Source of the DNA: a virus
Virus record (IMG/VR): IMGVR_UViG_3300017725_000092
Coordinates: 1 to 21,804 of that record
DNA length: 21,804 nt
Strand: one strand, 5' to 3'
The notes under the pieces are model-generated. The model ran no database searches. It was given only the letters and a program-made list of their open reading frames with translations, and was not told where the DNA came from. A program made the position numbers and the translations under genes. This document shows positions 5,862 to 12,882 of this stretch, in pieces (the first letter of the stretch is position 1; each line of letters begins with the position of its first letter).

Positions 5862-6248
5862 ATGATAAAAGAAGATGTAAAACAAGTAGTTAAATTTGTA
5901 AACGCAAAAGTAGAACCAATGAAGATGTGGGGAGTAGCCAAAGAGGCGGCTGTTGATGCCGTGGACACATATATGGAAGGTAAAGAAGAACCTATGTATT
6001 GTGGATTTGCTAATATCTCAATAAGACCTGCACAAGGTAAATTTGTTGGTTGGTTAAAGAAACAAGGTATTGGTAGCAATGGTTATAGAGGTGGTTGGAG
6101 AGTATCCTACTACGATATTATGCCAGAGAATCATCAGTATAGACACTGTCAATCTTTGGACATCAAAGAAGTGGCTTGTGATGCCTTTGCAAAGGTATTA
6201 GAAGAACAGTATGGTTTGAATGTAATGAGCGAAAGTAGAGCAGACTAA
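5862..6248 (+). CDS. Conserved-type marine phage protein, about 128 aa
   Basis: Two starts are possible. ATG 5862 has AGGAG (5849-5853) at 8 nt and a leader (AACAGGAGAAAAAAAG) very like that of the QueD gene. ATG 5790 overlaps the previous stop (TAATG) and would add 24 residues (MSELIEKQLNKMYKHF...). I chose 5862 on ribosome-binding-site strength. The N-terminus is helical (VKQVVKFVNAKVEPMKMW). The C-terminal part (CGFANISIRPAQGKFVGWLKK, GYRGGWRVSYYD, QSLDIKEVACDAFAKVLEEQYG, ending SESRAD) has a pattern I associate with hypothetical proteins of T4-like cyanophages. Its function is unknown. Confidence 0.7.
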   Translation: MIKEDVKQVVKFVNAKVEPMKMWGVAKEAAVDAVDTYMEGKEEPMYCGFANISIRPAQGKFVGWLKKQGIGSNGYRGGWRVSYYDIMPENHQYRHCQSLDIKEVACDAFAKVLEEQYGLNVMSESRAD

Positions 6249-6324
6249 TTGGTTGACTTTTTGGTCATCAGAAACTATAATAATAAAATAAGGCAAATTA
6301 ATTAAGGCAACAAAAAGGGCACAT
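6249..6324 (+). promoter_or_regulatory. sigma70-type promoter P7 and leader (cassette copy 2)
   Basis: TTGACT (6253-6258), 17-bp spacer, TATAAT (6276-6281). The leader carries AAGGCAA twice (around 6290 and 6304), then AAAAAGGGCACAT before ATG 6325. The 17-mer TTGGTTGACTTTTTGGT at 6249-6265 is identical to 5344-5360 upstream of the 5413 gene. Confidence 0.8.
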
Positions 6325-7329
6325 ATGAAAAACACAATATACGTACTAGAAGGCACTTACAGAAAAACTTCAGTAGAAAATAAAACTTTCCAACTTGTAA
6401 AAGGTTATCAACCACATCCACACAAAGAAGGTGGATTCATTACAGTTAAAATAGAAGACCTAGCAAAATATCCAGGTGCTACAAAAAATCAAATTAGAAT
6501 TAATGTAGAGAATGAGAATCAATTAAGAGACTCTGCTCCTGAACAACCTAAAGAAGAATCAGATGCAGAAACTGTTGAAAGAATGAGACAACGATTTGAT
6601 ATTTTAACAGACATGACTAAAGCCACTAAAAAAGGTGACGTGAGAGCAATGATAGTTAGTGGCCCTCCAGGTGTTGGTAAATCATTTGGTGTTGAGCAAG
6701 TGCTTGACAGATATGGAGTTGTGAGTACACTAGGTAACACAAGACCCAAATATGAAGTTGTAAAAGGTGCAATGAGTCCTATAGGATTATATTGTAAATT
6801 GTATAACTTTTCTGATGCTGACAATGTGTTGGTGTTTGATGACTGTGATTCTATATTGTTAGATGATTTAAGTTTAAACATATTGAAGGCGGCATTGGAT
6901 TCTAAAAAAACTAGAAGAATATGTTGGAACACTGATTCGCATATGTTGAGAAGAGAGGGTGTGCCTGATACTTTTGAATTTGCTGGTTCAGTTATTTTTA
7001 TTACAAACATTAAATTCGATAATGTAAAGAGTAAGAAATTAAGAGATCATTTAGAAGCATTAGAAAGCAGATGTCATTATATTGATCTTACAATTGATAC
7101 TATCAGAGAGAAGATATTAAGAATTAAGCAGATTGTCACAGATGGTATGCTTAAAACATATGCACTACCAAAAGATACAGAAGATGGTATTGTATCATTT
7201 GTAGATGAAAACAAAAGACAATTGAGAGAAATCAGTCTTAGAACTGTGCTTAAAATTGCTGATTTGGCAAAAGCCTTTCCAGAAAATTGGAAAGATATGG
7301 CAAAACAAACAGTATTAAAACCAGTATAG
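6325..7329 (+). CDS. AAA+ ATPase
   Basis: A 334-aa protein. Residues 1-95 are a non-ATPase N-terminal part (basic, then acidic EQPKEESDAE). The AAA+ module starts near residue 100: Walker A GPPGVGKS at 113-120 (Lys119), Walker B VLVFDDCDS with Asp172/Asp173, sensor-1 strand SVIFITNIKF, and an Arg after LEALESRCHYIDL that may serve as arginine finger. The C-terminal helical lid (REISLRTVLKIADLAKAFP) carries the sensor-2-like Arg. Homologous AAA proteins are widespread in T4-like marine phages without assigned function; motor, chaperone or clamp-loading roles are all possible. It has its own promoter (P7) and is followed closely by P8. Confidence 0.85.
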   Translation: MKNTIYVLEGTYRKTSVENKTFQLVKGYQPHPHKEGGFITVKIEDLAKYPGATKNQIRINVENENQLRDSAPEQPKEESDAETVERMRQRFDILTDMTKATKKGDVRAMIVSGPPGVGKSFGVEQVLDRYGVVSTLGNTRPKYEVVKGAMSPIGLYCKLYNFSDADNVLVFDDCDSILLDDLSLNILKAALDSKKTRRICWNTDSHMLRREGVPDTFEFAGSVIFITNIKFDNVKSKKLRDHLEALESRCHYIDLTIDTIREKILRIKQIVTDGMLKTYALPKDTEDGIVSFVDENKRQLREISLRTVLKIADLAKAFPENWKDMAKQTVLKPV

Positions 7330-7332
7330 GAG

Positions 7333-7361
7333 TTGACTTTGATGCCAAAAGATAATAAAAT
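7333..7361 (+). promoter_or_regulatory. sigma70-type promoter P8
   Basis: TTGACT (7333-7338), 17-bp spacer, TAAAAT (7356-7361). The expected transcription start (about 7368) meets the ATG at 7369, so the first message of this operon would be leaderless. The -35 box starts 3 bp after the AAA+ stop codon. Confidence 0.7.
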
Positions 7362-7368
7362 TAGTACA

Positions 7369-7500
7369 ATGAAAAAAACAAAAAGAAACAAATTAGAAAG
7401 AAAATTAGACGAGTACAACCACACTATGGAATTGATTAGAACAATCGTTCCATTGGTGGTGTTATGTCTACAAATATACATTTTGGTAAAACTGATATGA
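7369..7500 (+). CDS. 43-aa single-pass membrane peptide
   Basis: A short ORF beginning MKKTKRNKLERKLDEYNHTMELI and continuing with one hydrophobic segment (about residues 24-42, RTIVPLVVLCLQIYILVKL), a typical short inner-membrane peptide with a positive, charged N-terminus. The ATG is 7 bp after the -10 box of P8. Its TGA (7498-7500) overlaps an in-frame ATG of the ligase gene (ATGA at 7497). Between 7464 and 7500 both reading frames could be translated. No family recognised; support comes from composition, promoter and the stop/start overlap. Confidence 0.55.
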   Translation: MKKTKRNKLERKLDEYNHTMELIRTIVPLVVLCLQIYILVKLI

Positions 7501-8831
7501 GAACACAACCACAAGAAGTTATTGCTAAACTAGAAGCAGACAATAGTAGATTAGCAAAAGAAAAAATGTTGTTAGAAGCAATGAATGAAGGATTGGATGA
7601 ATTCTTTGAAGGCTTAAGAATGTGTTTGGACAAACTATACACATTTGGAGTCAAGCAAGTGCCAACCAAAGATGATGTTATTTCTGCACAAGGTTGTAAA
7701 TGGGAAGTGTTTAAAGAACTTGCTGAAAAATTACACGCAAGAGAGTTGACTGGTCACGCGGCTAGAGATGCCATTGAACTTGTAATGAGTTCGGCGACAG
7801 CAGAACAATGGAATGGTTTTTATAGAAGAATATTAATAAAAGATTTAAGATGTGGAGTTTCAGAAAAAACTGTAAACTCTGTGGCTAAAAAGAATAAGTT
7901 TGGCAAGTACATGGTGCCCGTGTTTACTTGCCAACTTGCCCATGACAGTACAAACCATGAAAAGAAGTTGGTGGGTAAGAAGATGTTGGAAGTAAAATTA
8001 GACGGAGTTAGAGTGGTTACTATTGTTTATCCAGATGGTAAAGTGGATATGTTCAGTCGTAATGGAAAAGAGTTTACTAACTTTGGACACATACAAACAC
8101 AAATTAGTGAGGTTGTTAAAACTAGTCCACCACCGTACCCAGTTGTATTGGATGGTGAAGTGATGAGTGAAAACTTTCAAGACTTGATGAAACAGGTACA
8201 CAGAAAAGAAGGCGGTAATGCCAAAGATGCAGTGCTTCATTTATTTGATTTTTTACCATTAGAAGATTTTAAAAAAGGTGCTTGGGACAAAACACAGACA
8301 TTGAGAACCCAAATGTTAAAAGCCTGGTATGAACAACACAAAACCAATTTAGACGCCGTTACAGTGCTGGACCACGAAATTGTGGACTTAGACACACCTG
8401 AAGGTCAAAAGACTTATACAGAGGTGAATAAGAGGGCCGTACAGGGAGGTTATGAAGGTATTATGATTAAAGATATTGATGCTTCGTATCAATGTAAAAG
8501 AAGTCATGCTTGGTTAAAATTAAAGCCATTTATAGAAGTAAGTTTAGAAGTTAAAGCCACAGAAGAAGGTACAGGAAGAAATGTAGGCAAACTAGGTGCA
8601 TTGATTTGCGAAGGTTTAGATGATGGCAAGTTAATTAAAACAAATGTAGGTTCTGGTTTGTCAGATGATAACAGAGATCAGTTTTGGAAAAACAAAGAAC
8701 AATTGATAGGTCAAATCGTAGAAGTGAGAGCAGATGCTGTCACAAAGAATCAGGATAGCGAACAAGAATACTCATTGAGATTTCCAAGATTTATGAGATT
8801 CAGGGGATTTGAAATTGGTGAAAAAATCTAA
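7464..8831 (+). CDS. ATP-dependent DNA ligase (T4 gp30-like)
   Basis: A 455-aa ligase (T4 gp30 is 487). Numbered from 7464, the adenylylation motif I is KLDGVR with nucleophile Lys178. Motif III is SRNGKEF, motif IIIa VVLDGEVM, motif IV EGIMIKD and motif V WLKLKP; an OB-fold domain follows (residues ~370-455). The N-terminal ~150 residues are a helical DNA-binding domain (LIKDLRCGVSEKTVN is typical of gp30 and related ligases). It seals nicks in duplex DNA using ATP, as needed for Okazaki fragment joining and repair. Start: ATG 7464 is preceded by GGTGG, but ATG 7497 overlaps the stop of the 43-aa gene (ATGA), removes 11 residues and is equally likely. Confidence 0.93.
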   Translation: MSTNIHFGKTDMRTQPQEVIAKLEADNSRLAKEKMLLEAMNEGLDEFFEGLRMCLDKLYTFGVKQVPTKDDVISAQGCKWEVFKELAEKLHARELTGHAARDAIELVMSSATAEQWNGFYRRILIKDLRCGVSEKTVNSVAKKNKFGKYMVPVFTCQLAHDSTNHEKKLVGKKMLEVKLDGVRVVTIVYPDGKVDMFSRNGKEFTNFGHIQTQISEVVKTSPPPYPVVLDGEVMSENFQDLMKQVHRKEGGNAKDAVLHLFDFLPLEDFKKGAWDKTQTLRTQMLKAWYEQHKTNLDAVTVLDHEIVDLDTPEGQKTYTEVNKRAVQGGYEGIMIKDIDASYQCKRSHAWLKLKPFIEVSLEVKATEEGTGRNVGKLGALICEGLDDGKLIKTNVGSGLSDDNRDQFWKNKEQLIGQIVEVRADAVTKNQDSEQEYSLRFPRFMRFRGFEIGEKI

Positions 8832-9009
8832 AGTGATTGCAGTAGGATATGAAAATATGAGATTAGAACCTTGGAACGGACCTCCATACATTTACTCTGT
8901 AAAAGTGAATGGCAAATTAAAACGAATGAGTGGGTTTGATGAAGAACATATTCAGAATCAACTGTATCCAAGAAAAGCCACAATGATTAGAAAGATTAAA
9001 GATGTATAA
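8818..9009 (+). CDS. Small basic protein, 63 aa, unknown function
   Basis: The start is most likely GTG 8818, with AGGGGA (8802-8807) 10 nt upstream; TTG codons at 8809 and 8815 are alternatives. It overlaps the end of the ligase gene by 14 nt and the SET gene by 8 nt. The sequence reads VKKSKVIAVGYENMRLEP, then WNGPPYIYSVKVNGKLKRMSG and a basic C-terminus (PRKATMIRKIKDV), a compact beta-then-helix protein. I recognise no family. Position suggests co-translation with the ligase. Confidence 0.6.
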   Translation: MKKSKVIAVGYENMRLEPWNGPPYIYSVKVNGKLKRMSGFDEEHIQNQLYPRKATMIRKIKDV

Positions 9010-9319
9010 ACCATTACCAGACGGCATAACAATTAAGGAGTCAAGTGTACAAGGCTTGGGTTTATTTGCTACAAAAGATTTTGATCAAGACGTGGTGCTT
9101 GGCATTGTGCATATTATGAATAAAAATTTTTCACACGGAGCAATTAGAACTGCCTTAGGTGCATTTTACAATCATTCAGATAAACCTAATTGCAAGAACC
9201 TTGCAGGCTTCTGGCATCAACTGCCAGTAAAATATCTAGTAACAACAACACCTATTAAAGCAGGTGATGAACTGACTGCAAAATACTCTTTGTATAATGA
9301 TTTTAAGGACCAATGGTAA
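9002..9319 (+). CDS. SET-domain protein
   Basis: A 105-aa minimal SET domain: GLGLFATKDFDQDVVLG (AdoMet-binding G-x-G strand, residues ~17-33), the NHSDKPNC motif at 57-64 (SET pseudoknot, N-H-S/C), and KAGDELTAKYSLYNDF with the C-terminal Tyr. SET proteins usually methylate lysines with S-adenosylmethionine; very short free-standing SET proteins also occur in bacteria and large phages. There is no pre-SET domain and no terminal cysteine cluster, so the target could be a phage or host protein. It overlaps the preceding gene by 8 nt. Fold assignment is good; methyltransferase activity is inferred. Confidence 0.8.
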   Translation: MYKPLPDGITIKESSVQGLGLFATKDFDQDVVLGIVHIMNKNFSHGAIRTALGAFYNHSDKPNCKNLAGFWHQLPVKYLVTTTPIKAGDELTAKYSLYNDFKDQW

Positions 9320-9324
9320 TATAG

Positions 9325-9489
9325 ATGACTAAAAAGAAATATAATTCATTCGAGCATATGGCTCAATTAGGTAAGGTGACTGGTTTACTAGAAGCACAGA
9401 CTAAAATTCAAAACCAATTGATTAAAGAACAAAAAAAATTAAAACTATTAGAACAATTAAAATTAGTGAAGAATATAAAAAATGACTAA
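9325..9489 (+). CDS. Small coiled-coil protein, 54 aa
   Basis: ATG 9325 is 5 nt after the SET stop; the TAA at 9487-9489 lies inside the next gene, which starts at 9482 (8-nt overlap). The protein begins MTKKKYNSFEHMAQLGKV and continues with a Leu/Lys/Gln-rich heptad stretch (LLEAQTKIQNQLIKEQ, then KKLKLLEQLKL), a clear coiled-coil pattern. No membrane segment and no cysteines. The next gene also encodes a coiled coil, so the two could form a heteromer. Function unknown. Confidence 0.6.
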   Translation: MTKKKYNSFEHMAQLGKVTGLLEAQTKIQNQLIKEQKKLKLLEQLKLVKNIKND

Positions 9490-9673
9490 AGAAGTAGACA
9501 TAATAAAGAAAGCAATGGCGGACAACAAGAAAGTTTTCTTGAAAGAGATGAAACAACTCAACAATAAGATTGATGATTTGGACAAGCGTCTAACCAAACA
9601 TATTGATTTTATAGAAAGGGTGTATGGACCGTTATCAAACAGTATTGACAAGTTCAAGAAATTTTTTAGATGA
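9482..9673 (+). CDS. Small coiled-coil protein, 63 aa
   Basis: Overlaps the previous coiled-coil gene by 8 nt. The helix runs from about residue 5 to 50 (VDIIKKAMADNKKVFLKEM, then KQLNNKIDDLDKRLTKHIDF) with regular hydrophobic a/d positions, ending in the basic KFKKFFR. It resembles small spanin-like or scaffold-like helices only in a general way, with no signal or membrane anchor. The following gene encodes a membrane protein that starts 2 nt after this stop. Function unknown. Confidence 0.65.
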   Translation: MTKEVDIIKKAMADNKKVFLKEMKQLNNKIDDLDKRLTKHIDFIERVYGPLSNSIDKFKKFFR

Positions 9674-9674
9674 T

Positions 9675-10082
9675 ATGAATTATAGTTCTAGTCAGTGTGG
9701 TTGGTGTAATAGATTGCGTAACTGGGCAATAGATGTTGCCACGGTTCTGTTTAACGATTCTAGAAATGACCTCAGAGCATTGCCTAAAACAGTTAGATTA
9801 CAATTACTCCTTACTTTAAGTTTTATTTGGTCCACTGCCTTTACCATTTACATATGGGGAATGATGAGGGTCGATATATGGTTAGGATGGTTTGGTGGTC
9901 ACATTGCGATAATATTTGCATCATATGTCACATTCAAACAATTCCATGGAGCAAGTAAAAGATATATTGATTATAAATTTGATGGATATCATTCGGGTGG
10001 CAGAGCAAGAGGAGGAATGATTGGCATTGATGGTACAAGAGTTGAATTCGATCCAGATGATCCAGGAGGTGAACATGAATAA
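9675..10082 (+). CDS. Two-helix membrane protein, 135 aa
   Basis: I chose ATG 9675, 2 nt after the previous stop, over ATG 9624, which would overlap by 50 nt. The N-terminus has a CxxC (SQCGWCNRL at residues 7-15). Two hydrophobic segments follow (about residues 43-63, LQLLLTLSFIWSTAFTIYIWG, and 70-90, LGWFGGHIAIIFASYVTF). The C-terminal tail is soluble with Gly-rich and acidic parts (GGRARGGMIG, then EFDPDDPGGEHE). Likely an inner-membrane protein; the CxxC could bind metal or form a disulfide. The end overlaps the next gene, whose AGGAGG ribosome-binding site lies inside this coding region. Confidence 0.65.
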   Translation: MNYSSSQCGWCNRLRNWAIDVATVLFNDSRNDLRALPKTVRLQLLLTLSFIWSTAFTIYIWGMMRVDIWLGWFGGHIAIIFASYVTFKQFHGASKRYIDYKFDGYHSGGRARGGMIGIDGTRVEFDPDDPGGEHE

Positions 10083-10203
10083 GATTATTGATCCAAAGAA
10101 TCCACATACAGTGGGAAAGAGTGCATGGAATTTAGGAAATCATGTATTGATTATTCTATTTGTTTCAGCAATACTTTTTGTGATTAAAGCAAGTTATGGT
10201 TAA
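10075..10203 (+). CDS. 42-aa single-pass membrane protein
   Basis: ATG 10075 is preceded by a near-perfect AGGAGGTGA (10064-10072), the strongest ribosome-binding site in this operon, so this start is preferred over ATG 10021. The protein is MNKIIDPKNPHTVGKSAW followed by a hydrophobic helix (about residues 21-37, HVLIILFVSAILFVIKA). It overlaps the previous gene by 8 nt and the next by 8 nt. No family recognised. The strong ribosome-binding site suggests high expression of this short membrane protein. Confidence 0.65.
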   Translation: MNKIIDPKNPHTVGKSAWNLGNHVLIILFVSAILFVIKASYG

Positions 10204-10411
10204 GAAAGAACTAGATCAATTTGAAATAGAGGCAAAGACTTCCGGTGGGGCAGTCTATGAACTTGGTGTCAAGACATCAAAGAATGCCAAAGCGGTCAGA
10301 AGGATAGCGGAACCATTAATGGCAAAACATTGGAAAGACAGTGTAACAAATCTACACAGAATTTATAGGGTAGCAGAATATCTACACGAAAGAACAAAGA
10401 GATTAAAATGA
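10196..10411 (+). CDS. Small helical protein, 71 aa, unknown function
   Basis: Overlaps neighbours at both ends (8 nt upstream; ATGA with the next gene at 10408). The protein reads MVKKELDQFEIEAKTSGGAV, then KTSKNAKAVRRIAEPLMAKHW and RIYRVAEYLHERTKRLK: mixed charge, mostly helical, basic overall, without cysteine or membrane segment. Possibly nucleic-acid associated because of the basic helices, but no motif supports that specifically. Not recognised. Confidence 0.6.
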   Translation: MVKKELDQFEIEAKTSGGAVYELGVKTSKNAKAVRRIAEPLMAKHWKDSVTNLHRIYRVAEYLHERTKRLK

Positions 10412-11115
10412 ATAAACTAAAAAAGATACCTAAGGTTAGCAGTAAAAAGAAAAAACAATTAGTAAGAGCAATTAAAAATCCTATAAGATATTTTAAATTG
10501 GACTTTACTAGGTATGGTGGTGAAGTGTGCATGGGAACGATAACAAAGGAACAGTTTGAACATTGGTACAACAACGAGGATTTTGAACAGTATATGGTAG
10601 ATGTAGATTTTGATCCCAATGAAGCCAACAAGAACATACCTAAAGAAGCACAGTTTGATACACCGTTTCATGAGCAGGATGATATATGTCACCTATCAGG
10701 ACCTGAGTTAGCAGACGGACAAATAATGACCATAACAGAACTGGACAAAGACGGCAATACTTTATATAATGCCGATGGAACCTCTGTGTTGGACGAGCAG
10801 ATAGACTTTGCAGACTTCAAGAAGAAAGGCATCAAGGTCAAGTGTGTGGCAGAACATAATTCAGGATCCAAGAGTTGTAAGGATGTCTACTATGTTTTTG
10901 GACAATACTTCAACAAAGGTGGCTGGTACACTGAAGATCCAATCAAGACAGGACCAGACGGTATTAACTTTAAAAAGATGAAGATTGATTACGAAGATGC
11001 AGACGGATTCAAAGTGTTCAGTCAAGTGAGTATAGATGATGTAGACTACTACCTACAAGAAGACTCAACAGGTAAAAGCAGTGCATTCTATGTAATGGAA
11101 GGTGATAACTTATAA
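10408..11115 (+). CDS. Phage protein of unknown function, 235 aa
   Basis: The ATG overlaps the previous stop (ATGA). The N-terminal 30 residues are very basic (MNKLKKIPKVSSKKKKQ), followed by DFTRYGGEVCMGTITKEQFEHWY, then an acidic, Asp-rich beta domain with turns such as ELDKDGNTLYNADGTS and the Trp/Tyr-rich FGQYFNKGGWYTEDP. The body looks like two related beta domains that could bind carbohydrate or protein. Cysteines are scattered, with no zinc pattern. Shares its stop with the start of the 2OG oxygenase gene (TAATG), so the two are probably made together; a substrate-partner link is possible but unproven. Confidence 0.65.
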   Translation: MNKLKKIPKVSSKKKKQLVRAIKNPIRYFKLDFTRYGGEVCMGTITKEQFEHWYNNEDFEQYMVDVDFDPNEANKNIPKEAQFDTPFHEQDDICHLSGPELADGQIMTITELDKDGNTLYNADGTSVLDEQIDFADFKKKGIKVKCVAEHNSGSKSCKDVYYVFGQYFNKGGWYTEDPIKTGPDGINFKKMKIDYEDADGFKVFSQVSIDDVDYYLQEDSTGKSSAFYVMEGDNL

Positions 11116-11702
11116 TGAAACGACATGAAATATTTTCTGTACCAGTATGGGAGTTCACATACAGTGAAGCAGAAACATTTAGAGAAAAAATTGTTCCGTT
11201 GTTTAAAAACATTGAAAAGAATAATCCCAATAAAGACATGACGTATACCAAAGAAGGTTACACCAGTTATGGTCCAATCACTAATATACTAGATTATGAT
11301 GAGTGTGCAGAAATGAAAAATTTTATTATGGGCAATATAGTTGACGCAGTAAAAGATTTAGGTTTAGAAGGATATTGTAATATGACTGGCAGTTGGTTTA
11401 ACAACAATAGAAAATACAGCAGTCATGGTCCACACAATCATATTCCAGACACAATAAGCGGAATCTATTATGTACAAGCAGAGGAGAATGATGCAAGAAT
11501 TACTTTTCATGACCAGAACAAAATAAGTAATTGGCCCTGGAAAGCACCAGCAATGATGAGTGATCTCACAAACAGAACACACAGTTTTAAACCCAAAACT
11601 GGCAGACTGTATCTATTTCCAAGTTATGTTGAACATTCTGTTGAACAACAACTATCAGACAATGAAAGGATCAGCATTAGTTTTAATGCTTTCGTAAATT
11701 AA
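11115..11702 (+). CDS. 2OG-Fe(II) oxygenase (first copy)
   Basis: A 195-aa protein of the phage 2-oxoglutarate/Fe(II) oxygenase type. The double-stranded beta-helix core shows GPHNHIPDTISGIYYVQ with the HxH pair His107/His109 and Asp112 as metal-ligand candidates, ARITFHDQN, GRLYLFPSYVEHSVEQQ with the distal His174, and the C-terminal RISISFNAF with the Arg that binds 2-oxoglutarate. It should hydroxylate a protein, nucleic-acid or small-molecule substrate, which cannot be named from sequence. Start TAATG overlaps the upstream gene, and its own stop overlaps a 24-aa ORF. A second relative lies at 16329-16904. Confidence 0.82.
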   Translation: MKRHEIFSVPVWEFTYSEAETFREKIVPLFKNIEKNNPNKDMTYTKEGYTSYGPITNILDYDECAEMKNFIMGNIVDAVKDLGLEGYCNMTGSWFNNNRKYSSHGPHNHIPDTISGIYYVQAEENDARITFHDQNKISNWPWKAPAMMSDLTNRTHSFKPKTGRLYLFPSYVEHSVEQQLSDNERISISFNAFVN

Positions 11703-11776
11703 TGGAGTTAATTGTATTTGCCACAGTGTTCACATTACTAGTTTTATTAACAGGATATATAGGACCAAGAAGATGA
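11702..11776 (+). CDS. 24-aa hydrophobic micro-ORF
   Basis: Starts within the oxygenase stop (TAATG at 11700-11704) and ends within the next start (ATGA at 11773-11776), so it bridges two genes exactly. The peptide is MELIVFATVFTLLVLLTGYI followed by GPRR: a single membrane helix with a basic cytoplasmic end. The exact overlaps on both sides and the typical single-span composition argue it is translated. Function unknown. Confidence 0.5.
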   Translation: MELIVFATVFTLLVLLTGYIGPRR

Positions 11777-12003
11777 AATCATACACTGTAGACATCAAGA
11801 GAGGCGATAAAATAGAAGTTGGAAGATTTAGAAATGTTCTAGCCACAGTGTTAGACATTGAAACAGACGAGCACGGACAGCCTGTAATTGTTACTTCAAA
11901 AGGCAAAAAGAAACTTTTTACTTGTAGAATTACAAAACTTTCTCCAGGTGCAAAGACACCAAAACAAATACTTTTAGAAAGCAAAAGAAAGAAAAAGACT
12001 TGA
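11773..12003 (+). CDS. Small basic beta-rich protein, 76 aa
   Basis: The ATG overlaps the stop of the 24-aa ORF. The protein (MKSYTVDIKRGDKIEVGRF, then NVLATVLDIETDEHGQPVIVT, SKGKKKLFTCRI) has the alternating pattern of a small SH3/KOW-like barrel, with a strongly basic C-terminal tail (ESKRKKKT) suited to nucleic acid binding. The last gene of the long overlapping operon that begins at 7369. No family assigned with confidence. Confidence 0.6.
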   Translation: MKSYTVDIKRGDKIEVGRFRNVLATVLDIETDEHGQPVIVTSKGKKKLFTCRITKLSPGAKTPKQILLESKRKKKT

Positions 12004-12028
12004 TTTTTCTCTGAAGAGACTATATAAG
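12000..12028 (+). promoter_or_regulatory. Promoter-like site before the 12037 gene (class ambiguous)
   Basis: Can be read either as TTGATT (12000-12005), 17-bp spacer, TATAAG (12023-12028), or as a late-like box TATATAAG (12021-12028) 8 bp before the ATG at 12037. In either reading the leader is at most a few nucleotides and has no Shine-Dalgarno. Confidence 0.4.
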
Positions 12029-12036
12029 GTTATAGT
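12019..12036 (+). repeat. Inverted repeat abutting the start codon at 12037
   Basis: Perfect 6-bp arms ACTATA (12019-12024) and TATAGT (12031-12036) with a 6-nt centre TAAGGT. The right arm ends directly at the ATG. Confidence 0.6.
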
Positions 12037-12882
12037 ATGAGTGAAATGCAAGAGATAAAAAAACCTACAATTCAGGAACGAATTCAAAAAAGGGTTCATG
12101 AAATATTGGAACCAATTGAAGTTTGGTTGGATAGATATGTTGTACAACCTGATAAATTTAACCCTGATAAATTTAAATTAGTGGATGTGTTCAAGAAAGA
12201 ACAAGTGGGCGGTGTACACGCAAGAAAGATCATGGAAATGTACGAACCTCAATATCAAGAATACAAAGACTTGTTATCATTAAGAGAAAAAAATTTAAAA
12301 TTTAAAGAAATAACAGATGAAGAAGACAACGATTCTGAGGAAAGACAACTGTTGGAATCATATGAAGATGTTGATAATAACATAATCCAAAAAGGAATCA
12401 AAGCATACGATAATATTTTTGAAGCCTGTGATAGAATGATAGCAATTGCCAATGCTAATCGCAAGCCAAGAAAGAAAAAAGAGAAATCACCTGAGAAATT
12501 AGTATCTAAAATGCAGTTCAAAGTTGAAGAACAGAAATTATCGCTCAAATCAATTGATGCAACAGAAATCATATATGCTGAACAACTTTGGGTATACAAT
12601 ACCAAGACTAGAAAACTAGGTCATTACAAAGCAAAGGTGTTGGATCCAAGAGGATTGAGCCGACCAGGAACAGGCTTAACAGTTAAAGGAACATCCATAA
12701 AAGGTTTTGATGAAGAACACAGTGTTCAAAAAACACTCAGAAAACCCGAACAGCAGTTGAAAGAGTTTGCTGATTCAGGCCCCAAGAAGGTAGTAGAGCT
12801 ATTTGATGCTATTAAAACAATGGGCATTAAACTGAACGGACGTGTGAATTCTGAAGTCATTTTGTTAAGAGCAGTTAGATAA
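12037..12882 (+). CDS. Charged helical protein, 281 aa, unknown function
   Basis: Begins MSEMQEIKKPTIQERIQKRV. Three parts are visible: an N-terminal helical region (~1-95), an acidic-helical middle (EITDEEDNDSEERQLLESYED) followed by a basic linker (NRKPRKKKEKSPEK, ~143-156), and a C-terminal beta-containing domain (~160-281) with IIYAEQLWVYNTKTRKLGHY and GTSIKGFDEEHSVQKTLRK. The last pattern (GFDEEHSxQ...LRKP) recalls hypothetical proteins of T4-like marine phages. No catalytic motif seen. The inverted repeat and short or absent leader at its start match the next late-type gene, and its stop codon lies in that gene's promoter box. A virion or assembly role is possible. Confidence 0.7.
   Translation: MSEMQEIKKPTIQERIQKRVHEILEPIEVWLDRYVVQPDKFNPDKFKLVDVFKKEQVGGVHARKIMEMYEPQYQEYKDLLSLREKNLKFKEITDEEDNDSEERQLLESYEDVDNNIIQKGIKAYDNIFEACDRMIAIANANRKPRKKKEKSPEKLVSKMQFKVEEQKLSLKSIDATEIIYAEQLWVYNTKTRKLGHYKAKVLDPRGLSRPGTGLTVKGTSIKGFDEEHSVQKTLRKPEQQLKEFADSGPKKVVELFDAIKTMGIKLNGRVNSEVILLRAVR

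Noticed and set aside
6519-7010. Minus-strand 163-aa ORF
   Set aside because: Lies fully inside the AAA+ gene opposite well-conserved Walker motifs, so it is a shadow.
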